DNA from: Agrobacterium fabrum
GTDB taxonomy: Bacteria; Pseudomonadota; Alphaproteobacteria; Rhizobiales; Rhizobiaceae
NCBI GenBank assembly: GCA_003241215.1
Contig: QFOL01000011.1
Span: 1-34,892, forward strand
Reading direction: 5' to 3'
DNA: 34,892 nucleotides
A program made the position numbers and the translations under genes. This document shows positions 23,458 through 31,970 of this stretch, in pieces. How positions within the stretch are numbered: position 1 is the stretch's first letter; every line of letters begins with the position of its first letter. The notes beneath the pieces were generated by a model that saw only the letters and a program-made list of their open reading frames with translations, did not search any database and was not told the origin of the DNA.

Positions 23458-23769
23458 ATGACTGGACTGGTGCGCACGAGTGCCGACCTCGATCCGAGAC
23501 GCCGGCGGATTCTTTACCGCTGCTGGCACCGGGGCATTCGCGAGATGGATCTGGTGCTCGGGCAATTTGCGGAAGACAATATTGCCGGGCTTTCCGATGA
23601 GCAGCTCGACGAGCTTGAGATCATCATGGCGGAAGAGGATAACGACCTCGTCAAGATGGTGACGGGCGCGCTTGCCATACCGGAAAAATTCCAGACCCCG
23701 CTGTTTGAGAAGATCGCTTCCTACCGTCCCGATTTCGATCTCGTCACCACTGACACCCTGAAAGCCTGA
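23458..23769 (+). CDS. sdhE: Succinate dehydrogenase assembly factor SdhE
   Basis: SdhE (DUF339/Sdh5 family) promotes covalent FAD attachment to the succinate dehydrogenase flavoprotein in the cytoplasm. The 103-residue product carries the diagnostic RGxxE motif as RGIRE (Arg25-Glu29) in CWHRGIREMDLVLGQF, and the later ELEIIMAEEDNDLVKMVTG block. An in-frame ATG 54 nt upstream exists, but the chosen ATG follows GGAAGG closely and gives the usual length. It precedes mfd by four bases, so the two are co-transcribed; the recG-sdhE-mfd neighbourhood is known from other alphaproteobacteria. Confidence 0.93.
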   Translation: MTGLVRTSADLDPRRRRILYRCWHRGIREMDLVLGQFAEDNIAGLSDEQLDELEIIMAEEDNDLVKMVTGALAIPEKFQTPLFEKIASYRPDFDLVTTDTLKA

Positions 23770-23773
23770 GAAT

Positions 23774-26700
23774 ATGATAGCCGGATTCGATGCAAAGCTG
23801 GTGTCGTCGGCCGATACGCCACTGACCATCGGAAACGTGCCTTCCGGCATGGAAGCCCTTTTGCTTGCCGATATGGCACGGGCCGGCACGTCTGTCGCCT
23901 ATGTGATGTCGGACGGCCAGCGGGTTGCCGATCTCGAACAGATCCTCGGTTTCGTCGCGCCTGATATTCCGGTGATGACGCTGCCGGCCTGGGACTGCCT
24001 TCCTTATGACCGCGTGTCACCGAGCGCCGACACCTCGGCGCGCCGGCTGGCTGCGCTCTCCGGTCTCATCGCCCATGCGAAGAAACCGCATCCGGCCATC
24101 GTGCTGGTCACCGTCAACGCCATGCTGCAGAAGATGGCGCCGCGCGACATTATCGAAAGCCTCGGCTTTTCCGCTCGCCCCGGCAACCAGATCCGCATGG
24201 AAGAGATTGCCGCGCGGCTGGAACGCAACGGTTTCGACCGGGTGGCGACGGTGCGTGAAGTGGGTGAATTCGCCGTGCGCGGCGGTATTCTCGATGTCTT
24301 CGTGCCTGGTACCGAAGAGCCGGTGCGGCTCGATTTCTTCGGCGATACGCTGGAGAGCATCCGCACCTTCGATCCGGCCAGCCAGCGCACCATAGGTCAG
24401 GCGCGCTCGCTTGATTTGAACCCGATGAGCGAAGTGACGCTGACGCCGGATACGATCAGCCGTTTCCGCAAGAATTACCTGTCGCTGTTCGGCGCGGCGA
24501 CGCGAGACGATGCGCTTTATCAGGCCGTCTCCGAAGGTCGCCGTTATGCCGGCATGGAGCACTGGCTGCCGCTGTTTTACGAGCAGCTGGAAACCACCTT
24601 CGATTATCTGAAGGGTTTCCGCATCGTCACCGACCATACGGCGCGGGAGGCCGCGAAAGAGCGCTCCAAGCTGGTGCTCGATTATTACGATGCGCGCCGC
24701 AGTTCCGGCGAAACCAAGGGCTCGACGCAGGGCGCGCCCTACAAGCCGGTTTCGCCCGGCCAGCTTTATCTCGACGGCAAGAGCTTCGATGCCGCACTGG
24801 CCGCCGTTAACGCCGTGCGCCTGACGCCCTTCAACGAGCAGGACAGCGAAGGTCGCCCGGTCGCGACGCTCGATGCCCATGTCGGGCCGCGCTGGGCGCG
24901 CCCGCCAACCGAAGGCGAGAGTGAAGAGCGGGTCAATGTTTTCGATCTGGCGGTGAAGCACATTGCCGAACGCCGCGCCAAGGGCTGGAAGGTGCTGATA
25001 ACAGGCTGGTCGGAAGGTTCGCTCGACCGGCTGTTGCAGGTGCTGAACGAGCACGGGCTTGAGAAGATCAAGCCGGTCACCTCGCTGAAAGAGGTGGAGA
25101 AGCTCGGCAAGGGCGAGGCGGCCTCGGCGGTTCTGAGCCTTGAGGCGGGTTTCGAAACCGGGACGCTGGCGGTTATCGGCGAGCAGGATATTCTCGGCGA
25201 CCGCATGGTGCGCCGCTCCAAGCGCCGCAAACGCGGCGCGGATTTCATCTCGGAAGTGGCGGGGCTCGATGAGGGCTCGCTGGTCGTCCATGCCGAACAT
25301 GGTATTGGCCGCTTTGTCGGCCTGCGGACCATCGAGGCGGCGGGTGCGCCGCGCGCTTGTCTGGAACTGCATTATGCCGATGACGCCAAGCTGTTCCTGC
25401 CCGTTGAAAACATCGATCTGCTTTCCCGTTACGGCTCGGATGCGGCGGAAGCGCAGCTGGACAAGCTGGGTGGCGGCGCATGGCAGATGCGCAAGGCCAA
25501 GCTCAAGAAGCGCCTGCTGGACATGGCAGACGAACTTATCCGCATCGCGGCCGCGCGCCTGGTGCGCCATGCGCCGGTGCTGACGGCGCCGGATGGGCTT
25601 TACGACGAATTCGCCGCCCGTTTCCCCTATGACGAGACGGAAGACCAGCTGAACGCGATTGAGTCCATCCGCGAGGATCTCGGTGCCGGCCGGCCGATGG
25701 ATCGCCTGATCTGCGGCGATGTCGGTTTCGGCAAGACGGAAGTGGCGCTTCGCGCCGCTTTCCTCGCGGCCATGAATGGCGTGCAGGTAGCGGTGGTGGT
25801 GCCGACCACGCTGCTTTCCCGCCAGCATTTCCGCACCTTCTCGGAACGTTTCCGTGGGTTGCCGATCCGAGTGCAGCAGGCTTCGCGCCTCGTGGGCTCC
25901 AAGGAATTGACGCTGACCAAAAAGGAAGTGGCTGATGGAAAGACGGATATCGTCGTCGGCACCCATGCGCTGCTCGGCGCGGGCATCAGCTTCGCCAATC
26001 TCGGCCTGCTGATCATCGATGAAGAGCAGCATTTCGGTGTGAAGCACAAGGAGCGGCTGAAGGAGCTGAAGAGCGACGTGCATGTGCTGACGCTCTCTGC
26101 GACGCCCATTCCGCGCACCTTGCAGCTGGCCATGACGGGCGTGCGCGAATTGTCGCTCATCACCACGCCGCCGGTGGACCGCATGGCGGTTCGCACCTTC
26201 ATTTCGCCGTTTGATCCGCTGGTGATCCGCGAAACGCTGATGCGCGAGCATTATCGCGGTGGTCAGAGTTTTTACGTCTGCCCCCGCCTTGCCGATCTCG
26301 CTGACATTCACGCGTTCCTGCAATCGGATGTGCCGGAACTGAAGGTGGCGGTGGCGCATGGGCAGATGCCGGCGGGCGAACTCGAAGACATCATGAACGC
26401 CTTTTATGACGGCAAATATGATGTGCTGCTGTCGACCACCATCGTTGAATCCGGCCTCGACGTGCCGACCGCCAATACGCTGATCGTGCACCGCGCCGAT
26501 ATGTTCGGCCTTGCCCAGCTTTACCAGCTGCGCGGTCGTGTCGGCCGCTCCAAGGTGCGCGCCTTCGCGCTCTTCACCCTGCCGGTCAACAAGGTGCTGA
26601 CGACGATGGCGGAGCGGCGGTTGAAGGTGCTGCAATCGCTCGATACGCTGGGCGCCGGCTTCCAGCTGGCGAGCCACGATCTCGATATTCGCGGTGCAGG

Positions 26701-27271
26701 CAATCTGCTTGGCGAGGAACAGTCCGGCCATATCAAGGAAGTCGGTTTCGAGCTTTACCAGCAGATGCTGGAAGAGGCGGTGGCCGAAGTGAAGGGTGAC
26801 GAGCAGGTGCAGGATAGCGGCTGGTCGCCGCAAATCTCTGTCGGCACCTCTGTCATGATCCCGGAGGATTATGTTCCGGATCTGCATCTGCGCATGGGCC
26901 TTTACCGTCGTCTCGGCGAGCTTGCGGATATCGGCGAGATCGATGGTTTCGGCGCGGAAATGATCGACCGTTTCGGCCCGCTGCCGAAAGAGGTGCAGCA
27001 TCTCCTCAAGATCGTCTACATCAAGTCGCTCTGCCGCACCGCCAATGTCGAGAAGGTGGATGCCGGGCCGAAGGGCGTGGTCGTGCAGTTCCGTAACAAG
27101 GAATTCCCGAACCCGGCAGCGCTGGTCGCCTATATCGGCAAACAGGGCACGATGGCGAAGATCCGCCCGGATCACAGCCTGTTTTTGACCCGCGACCTGC
27201 CGACGCCGGAGAAGCGGCTGGCGGGCGCGGCGATGGTCATGACGCAGCTGGCAGAGCTGGCGCGGTCGTAG
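23774..27271 (+). CDS. mfd: Transcription-repair coupling factor Mfd
   Basis: Mfd removes RNA polymerase stalled at lesions and recruits UvrA for nucleotide excision repair. The 1165-residue protein has all expected parts in order: the UvrB-like N-terminal module (about 1-350), the RNA polymerase interaction domain around residue 500 (EGSLVVHAEHGIGRFVGL), Walker A GDVGFGKTE near 649, the DEEQHFGV box near 749, SATPIPRTL, the RGRVGRSK motif with the RecG-like TRG region (about 900-960), and the C-terminal D7 domain. Length is normal. The ATG lies four bases after the sdhE stop with no strong ribosome site, indicating coupling. Confidence 0.97.
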   Translation: MIAGFDAKLVSSADTPLTIGNVPSGMEALLLADMARAGTSVAYVMSDGQRVADLEQILGFVAPDIPVMTLPAWDCLPYDRVSPSADTSARRLAALSGLIAHAKKPHPAIVLVTVNAMLQKMAPRDIIESLGFSARPGNQIRMEEIAARLERNGFDRVATVREVGEFAVRGGILDVFVPGTEEPVRLDFFGDTLESIRTFDPASQRTIGQARSLDLNPMSEVTLTPDTISRFRKNYLSLFGAATRDDALYQAVSEGRRYAGMEHWLPLFYEQLETTFDYLKGFRIVTDHTAREAAKERSKLVLDYYDARRSSGETKGSTQGAPYKPVSPGQLYLDGKSFDAALAAVNAVRLTPFNEQDSEGRPVATLDAHVGPRWARPPTEGESEERVNVFDLAVKHIAERRAKGWKVLITGWSEGSLDRLLQVLNEHGLEKIKPVTSLKEVEKLGKGEAASAVLSLEAGFETGTLAVIGEQDILGDRMVRRSKRRKRGADFISEVAGLDEGSLVVHAEHGIGRFVGLRTIEAAGAPRACLELHYADDAKLFLPVENIDLLSRYGSDAAEAQLDKLGGGAWQMRKAKLKKRLLDMADELIRIAAARLVRHAPVLTAPDGLYDEFAARFPYDETEDQLNAIESIREDLGAGRPMDRLICGDVGFGKTEVALRAAFLAAMNGVQVAVVVPTTLLSRQHFRTFSERFRGLPIRVQQASRLVGSKELTLTKKEVADGKTDIVVGTHALLGAGISFANLGLLIIDEEQHFGVKHKERLKELKSDVHVLTLSATPIPRTLQLAMTGVRELSLITTPPVDRMAVRTFISPFDPLVIRETLMREHYRGGQSFYVCPRLADLADIHAFLQSDVPELKVAVAHGQMPAGELEDIMNAFYDGKYDVLLSTTIVESGLDVPTANTLIVHRADMFGLAQLYQLRGRVGRSKVRAFALFTLPVNKVLTTMAERRLKVLQSLDTLGAGFQLASHDLDIRGAGNLLGEEQSGHIKEVGFELYQQMLEEAVAEVKGDEQVQDSGWSPQISVGTSVMIPEDYVPDLHLRMGLYRRLGELADIGEIDGFGAEMIDRFGPLPKEVQHLLKIVYIKSLCRTANVEKVDAGPKGVVVQFRNKEFPNPAALVAYIGKQGTMAKIRPDHSLFLTRDLPTPEKRLAGAAMVMTQLAELARS

Positions 27272-27318
27272 ATTTGAGCTTTCAGTGGGGTGTTTATTGA
27301 CAGCGGACCGAAGGTGCA

Positions 27319-27490
27319 TGTGGTTTACCCCCCTCTGCCCTGCCGGGCATCTCCCCCACAAGGGGGGAGATCGATCTGCGGCAAGGTTTCGCCCATCTCA
27401 ACGTCGGCGAATGAAGCTGTGGTAGTGCCGCTTGCCAATCTCCCTCCTTGTGGGGGAGATGCCCGGCAGGGCAGAGGGGGGTAAGCCACA
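27319..27490. repeat. Large inverted repeat (53-nt arms) downstream of mfd
   Basis: Arms 27319-27371 and 27438-27490 are inverted copies with only two mismatches in 53 positions, separated by 66 nt; a GGCAAG/CTTGCC match inside the spacer extends the structure. Each arm contains CATCTCCCCCACAAGG, a motif seen in repeated intergenic elements of Agrobacterium and its relatives. As RNA it would be a very stable hairpin 48 bp after the mfd stop and may act as a 3' end or stability element. The rest of 27272-27733 shows only the ribosome site of the next gene. Confidence 0.85.
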
Positions 27491-27733
27491 CGCGCTTCGC
27501 CCGCCGTGAAGGGCCTACCGAAAGCCAACACCTAAAGCACATCCAGACAGACCAACATCGAAACCTCCGACATCCATCTGCTCCATGAACCTGCTAACCT
27601 CCAAGACTCCGCAAACATTACCGGTATGTAATGAAACGGACATCCGCCCGTAGCCTCGACGGGCGTAGTCTTGTTCCATCTCCTGCACTGCGACCAATAT
27701 GACGCGCGAGTGGGAAGACGAAGGAGCAAAACA

Positions 27734-28072
27734 ATGTGGACCAGGATGAACAGGTTCGTCTCCGCAGGTCTGGTTGCTTTGACAATTGCGGGCACCACAA
27801 TTGCCACCACCAGCCAGGCGGAAGCACGCAGCCACTTTGGACATGGGCATGGCGGCGGCGGCATTGCCGCGGGTATCGCCGGAGCAATTATCGGTGGGGC
27901 TATCGTTGCCGGGGCCCGGCATTCCTATGGCGGCCCCTATTACGGCGAGCCCTTTTACGGTCCGCCGGTTTATGGCCCTCCGGTGGTCTATCAACCGGCA
28001 TATCCGCGCTGCCATGTCGTATGGCGGCAGAATGCCTGGGGCGACATGTATCGCGCCAGGGTCTGCGACTGA
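27734..28072 (+). CDS. Small secreted glycine-zipper protein
   Basis: A 112-residue protein with an apparent signal peptide (MNRFVSAGLVALTIAGTTIA then TTSQAEA, likely cleaved there). A His/Gly stretch (HFGHGHGGGG) precedes a glycine-zipper helix (AAGIAGAIIGGAIVAGA), then a Tyr/Pro/Gly-rich segment with GPPVYGPP repeats and a short C-terminal part with two Cys (CHVVW...RVCD). The tail is faintly like BA14K-type surface proteins of Rhizobiales, but I would not assign it. It is probably periplasmic or outer-membrane associated. The ATG follows AAGGAG by seven bases; an in-frame upstream ATG (27671) would bury the signal peptide. Confidence 0.75.
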   Translation: MWTRMNRFVSAGLVALTIAGTTIATTSQAEARSHFGHGHGGGGIAAGIAGAIIGGAIVAGARHSYGGPYYGEPFYGPPVYGPPVVYQPAYPRCHVVWRQNAWGDMYRARVCD

Positions 28073-28118
28073 GCTTTCGCCGCCAACAGCAGAATAACAA
28101 TGGAAGAACGCGCCGGGA

Positions 28119-29060
28119 CTAATTGGCTCGCGGCGTGTCTTCCGGCGTGATGCCGACGGCGACGTTCTGGTCGGTGGCGGCAATCGAGGCGGGCATCGGC
28201 ACTTTTCGCTGCTTTTCACGGATGAGCGTCAGCAGGCCGGAACCGACGATGAGGGCGATGCCGACCAGCATCCAGCTGTCGATATGATCGCCGAAGATCA
28301 GGTAACCGAACAGGATGGCCCAGAGCATCTGGCTATATTGCGTCGGTCCGATCATCGCGGCCGGGGCATAGCGCGCCGCATACATGACCAGCACGTTGCC
28401 GACTGCGGCGAACAGGCCGTAACCCGCCAGAAGCAGCCATTGCTCGCCGTTTGGCGGCACGAAGGTGGGGATCATGGCGAGGCCACTGATCGCCAGACAG
28501 CCCAGCACGCCCGCGCCATACAATGACACATTCTTTTCGGAAGGCCCCATGGCGCGGAAGATGACGATGGACAACGCACCGCTCAAACCGCCGAGGATGG
28601 CGCCGAGGTGGCCGATGCCCAGCTCGCGGAAACCCGGTCTGAGAATGATCAGCACGCCGACGAAGCCGATGATGACCGCAGACCAGCGCTTGATGCCGAC
28701 CTGTTCCTTCAGGAACACCACCGACATGATGGTGACGAAGGAGGGAAGCAGGAAGATCAGCGCGAAGGCTTCGGCCATGGAGAGGTGCGTGAAGGCGGTG
28801 ACGCTGCCGACTGCGCCGATGCCGGAGGCGAAGAAGCGGATGAGCCAGAGAGGACGGTTCGTCGTCCTGACGACATCCGCCCAGCGGTCGTTGCGCTTGC
28901 GGATGAAGGGCAGGGCGGCAAGGCCGAACACGGCGCCGAAGAAGGCCGATTCGATCGGTGAAATCTGGCCTTCTATGAGTTTAACGCTCGCATCGCTCCA
29001 GGCGTAGGCAGCGAAGGCGGCAAAGGCGAGCAGGATGCCTTTCAGGGTCTGGTCGGACAC
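28119..29060 (-). CDS. DMT-superfamily (EamA) transporter
   Basis: A 313-residue inner-membrane protein with ten helices in two EamA repeats (PF00892), for example AFAAYAWSDASVKLIEG in the first helix and AARYAPAAMIGPTQYSQMLW in the second half. EamA carriers export amino acids, metabolites or drugs; the substrate cannot be predicted. The start is GTG (CAC at 29058-29060) with a poor ribosome site. It is the last of three same-strand genes after the binding protein and the FrnE-like gene, 51 bp after the latter. It resembles the other EamA gene at 33140 only at family level. Confidence 0.85.
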   Translation of the reverse strand: MSDQTLKGILLAFAAFAAYAWSDASVKLIEGQISPIESAFFGAVFGLAALPFIRKRNDRWADVVRTTNRPLWLIRFFASGIGAVGSVTAFTHLSMAEAFALIFLLPSFVTIMSVVFLKEQVGIKRWSAVIIGFVGVLIILRPGFRELGIGHLGAILGGLSGALSIVIFRAMGPSEKNVSLYGAGVLGCLAISGLAMIPTFVPPNGEQWLLLAGYGLFAAVGNVLVMYAARYAPAAMIGPTQYSQMLWAILFGYLIFGDHIDSWMLVGIALIVGSGLLTLIREKQRKVPMPASIAATDQNVAVGITPEDTPRAN

Positions 29061-29111
29061 GGAAACACCGGCGAAAAATCGAGTTGATGAAAACCGCCGG
29101 CGGTTTGACCG

Positions 29112-29780
29112 TCAGTTCATCGATCTATGCTCGTCCGCCTTGATTTTTGCAATATCCCGCAGTGCAGCAATCAATACATCCGGCGTTTGTGCACCGCTTA
29201 TGGCGTATTTCTGGTCGATGATGAAGAAGGGCACGCCGGCGACGCCCATTTGCTGCGCCGCATCAATTTCGGCGATGACCGTGTCCTTGTCCGCGTCCGA
29301 CGCCAGAAGCCGGGCCACGACCTTGGCGTCCATGCCGGATTTTTCAGCCACATCGGTCAGCACCGCGTGATCGCCGATATTGCGGCCTTCCTCGAAATTG
29401 GCCCTGAACAGGGCGGTGACGACCTTCTCCTGAATGTCGCGGCCCTCCGAATGCGCCCAGAGCGACAGGCGATGGGCGTCGAGCGTGTTCGGGCCGATCT
29501 TGATCGCATCGAAATCGTAGTGGATGCCGACCTGCCTGCCGAGTTCGACCAATGTTTTGTGCGCCTGCTCCAGGCGCTCCTTGCCGAGCTTTTCTTCGAG
29601 AGCGGCTTTCTGGTCGACGCCCTCGGGCGGGTAATCGGGGTTGAGGCGATAAGGACGCCAGTTCACGTCGACGCTGATTTCATCCTGCACCTCGGCAATG
29701 GCGAGATCGAGCCTTGCCTTGCCGAGATAACACCACGGGCAGACCATATCCGATACGACGTCGATAACGATGCGTTCCAT
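29112..29780 (-). CDS. DsbA-family oxidoreductase, FrnE-like
   Basis: A 222-residue thioredoxin-fold protein with the redox motif CPWC (Cys14-Cys17) in DMVCPWCYLGK, the mark of the FrnE / 2-hydroxychromene-2-carboxylate isomerase branch. GVAGVPFFIIDQKYAISGAQ near residue 185 holds the cis-proline (VPFF). No signal peptide is seen, so it is cytoplasmic, like FrnE of Deinococcus, where a role in oxidative-stress thiol chemistry is described. The frame extends further upstream, but ATG 29780 has GGGAAG eight to nine bases ahead and is the family start. It begins 35 bp after the binding-protein stop. Confidence 0.88.
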   Translation of the reverse strand: MERIVIDVVSDMVCPWCYLGKARLDLAIAEVQDEISVDVNWRPYRLNPDYPPEGVDQKAALEEKLGKERLEQAHKTLVELGRQVGIHYDFDAIKIGPNTLDAHRLSLWAHSEGRDIQEKVVTALFRANFEEGRNIGDHAVLTDVAEKSGMDAKVVARLLASDADKDTVIAEIDAAQQMGVAGVPFFIIDQKYAISGAQTPDVLIAALRDIAKIKADEHRSMN

Positions 29781-29815
29781 GGTTTCATCTTCCCTTGTCT
29801 GGACCGGGTGGCGGG

Positions 29816-31663
29816 TTATTGCACCCTTACATCCCACCAGGTCTGTTTCTGATTGCCGGATATCGGGGTCATATCCGGGCGGTCGATATATTTCCAGCGC
29901 GCCACCCATTGCGCGCCGATATAATAGAGCGGAATGATGTAGTGGCCGGCCACCAGAAGGCGGTCATAGGCGCGCACCGCCGCCTGAAAATCTTCCGTCG
30001 AACGCGCCTGCAGCAGGGCCTCGATCATCCGGTCTATATCGGGATTTGCAGCGCCCGCATAGTTGAAGCTGCCCTGCGCATCGCGCGAATGCGAACTCCA
30101 GCGGTTGAGCTGCTCCATACCGGGCGAAAGCGACGACGGCAGGGAGCGGATGATCATGTCGTAATCGAAGCTGTTGGAACGGGACTGATATTGGCCGTCA
30201 TCGACCGAGCGGATACCCATGGCGACGCCGATCAGATTAAGCGAACGCTGATAGGCAAGCGCGATGCGCTCCTGCGCCGGGTTCTGCGTCATGATCTCGA
30301 AAGCAAGCTGACGGCCGTTGGCGTCGGACATTCTGCCGTTCTTGATGCTGTAGCCAGCCTCTTTCAGCTTGTCGACGGCCATTTTGAGAACCTTGCGGTC
30401 AGCACCTGTGCCGTCGGTGGTGGGCAGGGTGTAGGTGCCGGCCAGCAGTTGCGGAGACATGGTCTTTGCCGCATCGCCGAGCAGCCTTAGTTCGCGCTCG
30501 TCTGCAGCGTTGCCATAGGCGCCGAGCGGCGAATTCTGCCAGTAGCTCTGGGTGCGCTTGAAGGAACCGCCAAGGATGTTTCTGTTCATCCATTCGAAAT
30601 CGAACGCATAGGTCAGGCCTTCGCGCACCTTCTCGTCGGAAAACACGGCGCGGCGGGTGTTGAAGACGAGGCCGAACATGCCCGTCGGCAGGCGCGGCTG
30701 GAAGACATCCTTGACGATATCGCCGCGATGGACAGCCGGGAAATTGTAAGCCTGTCCCCAGTGGGAGGTATCGGAGGTGCCGTTGATGGCGTCGCCTTCA
30801 GGGTAGATGTCGATATCGCCCTTCTTGAAGGCCTCGAACATGGTGGTGACCTGAAGGAAATAGGTCACGCTGATCTCGTCGTAATTGTCGAAGCCGACCT
30901 TGCCGGGAATATCCTTGCCCCAATAATCCGGGTTCCGCTCCCAGATGATTCGTTCGCCCGGCCGCAGCGTCTTGATTCGGTATGGACCCGAGCCGACGAC
31001 CGCGCCAAGGCCCGCCTGCTCGAATTTTTCCGGATCGATCGCATGTTTCGGCAAAATCGGGGTGGCGGAGGCGAGAATGAGCGGCGTTTCGCGGTTCGCC
31101 TTGTCATTGAAGGTGAAACGCACGCTGCGATCACTGATCTTTTCCAGCTTCGCGACGCCGTCGAGGCGGGTGTTGAAGGGCGGGCGGCCTTTTTCCTTCA
31201 GGAGGTTGAAGGTGAAGATGACGTCATCGGCCGTTACCGGCTCGCCATCGGACCATTTTGCCCTGGGATTGATGTTGAACTGGACGAAGCTGCGCTCCTC
31301 ATCCCACTCGGCCGTTTCGGCCAGCAGGCCGTAAAGGCTGAAAGGCTCGTCGCTGGAGCGCAGCATCAGCGGTTCATAGAGCAGATTGCCGAATTCCGGG
31401 TCCCAGACACCGCGTGCGGTGGTGCGCATTCCCTTGAGAACGAAGGGGTTGAGGCTGTCGAAGGTGCCGACGACGCCATAGGAGATGCGGCCGCCTTTCT
31501 TCACGTCGGGATTGACGTAGGGGAAGTGGCGGAAATCTGCCGGCAGGGCGGGTGTGCCATGCATGGAAATGCCGTGGAGCGGCTGCGCCAGGGCGGTCCC
31601 GGCGGGAAGCAGGGATGATCCCAGAAGGAACAATGCGGGGATGAGGGCCGCAAGGTTGCGCAT
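29816..31663 (-). CDS. ABC transporter substrate-binding protein, family 5 (YejA-like)
   Basis: A 615-residue exported protein with signal peptide MRNLAALIPALFLLGSSLLP ending in ALA, followed by an SBP_bac_5 fold. GTFDSLNPFVLKG, then SDGEPVTADDVIFTFNLLKE and VGSGPYRIKTLRPGERIIWE, are typical of peptide/microcin-C type binding proteins; its size and the RNPDYWGKD block are closest to YejA. It would bind oligopeptides in the periplasm. No permease or ATPase gene lies beside it, so it is an orphan here and must use components encoded elsewhere. ATG 31663 has AGGA about seven bases upstream; the frame also allows TTG 31681. Confidence 0.88.
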   Translation of the reverse strand: MRNLAALIPALFLLGSSLLPAGTALAQPLHGISMHGTPALPADFRHFPYVNPDVKKGGRISYGVVGTFDSLNPFVLKGMRTTARGVWDPEFGNLLYEPLMLRSSDEPFSLYGLLAETAEWDEERSFVQFNINPRAKWSDGEPVTADDVIFTFNLLKEKGRPPFNTRLDGVAKLEKISDRSVRFTFNDKANRETPLILASATPILPKHAIDPEKFEQAGLGAVVGSGPYRIKTLRPGERIIWERNPDYWGKDIPGKVGFDNYDEISVTYFLQVTTMFEAFKKGDIDIYPEGDAINGTSDTSHWGQAYNFPAVHRGDIVKDVFQPRLPTGMFGLVFNTRRAVFSDEKVREGLTYAFDFEWMNRNILGGSFKRTQSYWQNSPLGAYGNAADERELRLLGDAAKTMSPQLLAGTYTLPTTDGTGADRKVLKMAVDKLKEAGYSIKNGRMSDANGRQLAFEIMTQNPAQERIALAYQRSLNLIGVAMGIRSVDDGQYQSRSNSFDYDMIIRSLPSSLSPGMEQLNRWSSHSRDAQGSFNYAGAANPDIDRMIEALLQARSTEDFQAAVRAYDRLLVAGHYIIPLYYIGAQWVARWKYIDRPDMTPISGNQKQTWWDVRVQ

Positions 31664-31681
31664 GTCACTATCCTGTCTCAA

Positions 31682-31709
31682 CGGTCAGTCCGATATGTGG
31701 ACCTGACCG
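31682..31709 (-). promoter_or_regulatory. Stem-loop just upstream of the binding-protein start
   Basis: CGGTCAGTCC (31682-31691) pairs with GGACCTGACCG (31699-31709) around a 7-nt loop with one bulged base. On the minus strand it would sit in the mRNA leader immediately before the ribosome site, or serve as a protein-binding site on DNA. Confidence 0.4.
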
Positions 31710-31750
31710 GTTTATCGTCATGATTCTGGCAGATATGTAGCACACGGACA

Positions 31751-31787
31751 TTGCATGACCCATGCAAGGGCGGGAAATCTTGGGTCA
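31751..31787. promoter_or_regulatory. Nested inverted repeats in the divergent SBP/ialB region
   Basis: TTGCATG-ACC-CATGCAA (31751-31767) is a perfect 7-bp hairpin. It overlaps TGACCCA (31756-31762), which pairs with TGGGTCA (31781-31787), so the two structures exclude each other. They lie mid-way in the 307-bp gap 31664-31970; no gene or certain promoter is seen there. Confidence 0.35.
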
Positions 31788-31970
31788 GCTCAAGAAAAAG
31801 TTAAAGAAGTGCTGGATATCGCCGCGATCGGCATGTAACAGGGGGACCGGAAGAGACGGGTCACGCATTTGCCTCATTTAAACGACAGTTGAACGGGCAG
31901 AAGGATACCGCCATCGGCGAACAGGACCTCGCGGTTCGGTTCTGGCAGACATTCAGGAGACGGAACTCTT

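Noticed and set aside
24017..27361. Very long minus-strand frame opposite mfd (over 1100 codons)
   Set aside because: Arises from the codon bias of mfd; the translation is His/Arg/Gln-rich without a domain, and all Mfd motifs are on the plus strand.
23279..27490. CRISPR-like repeats in the intergenic palindromes
   Set aside because: The repeats are single inverted pairs with no regularly spaced direct units and no cas genes.
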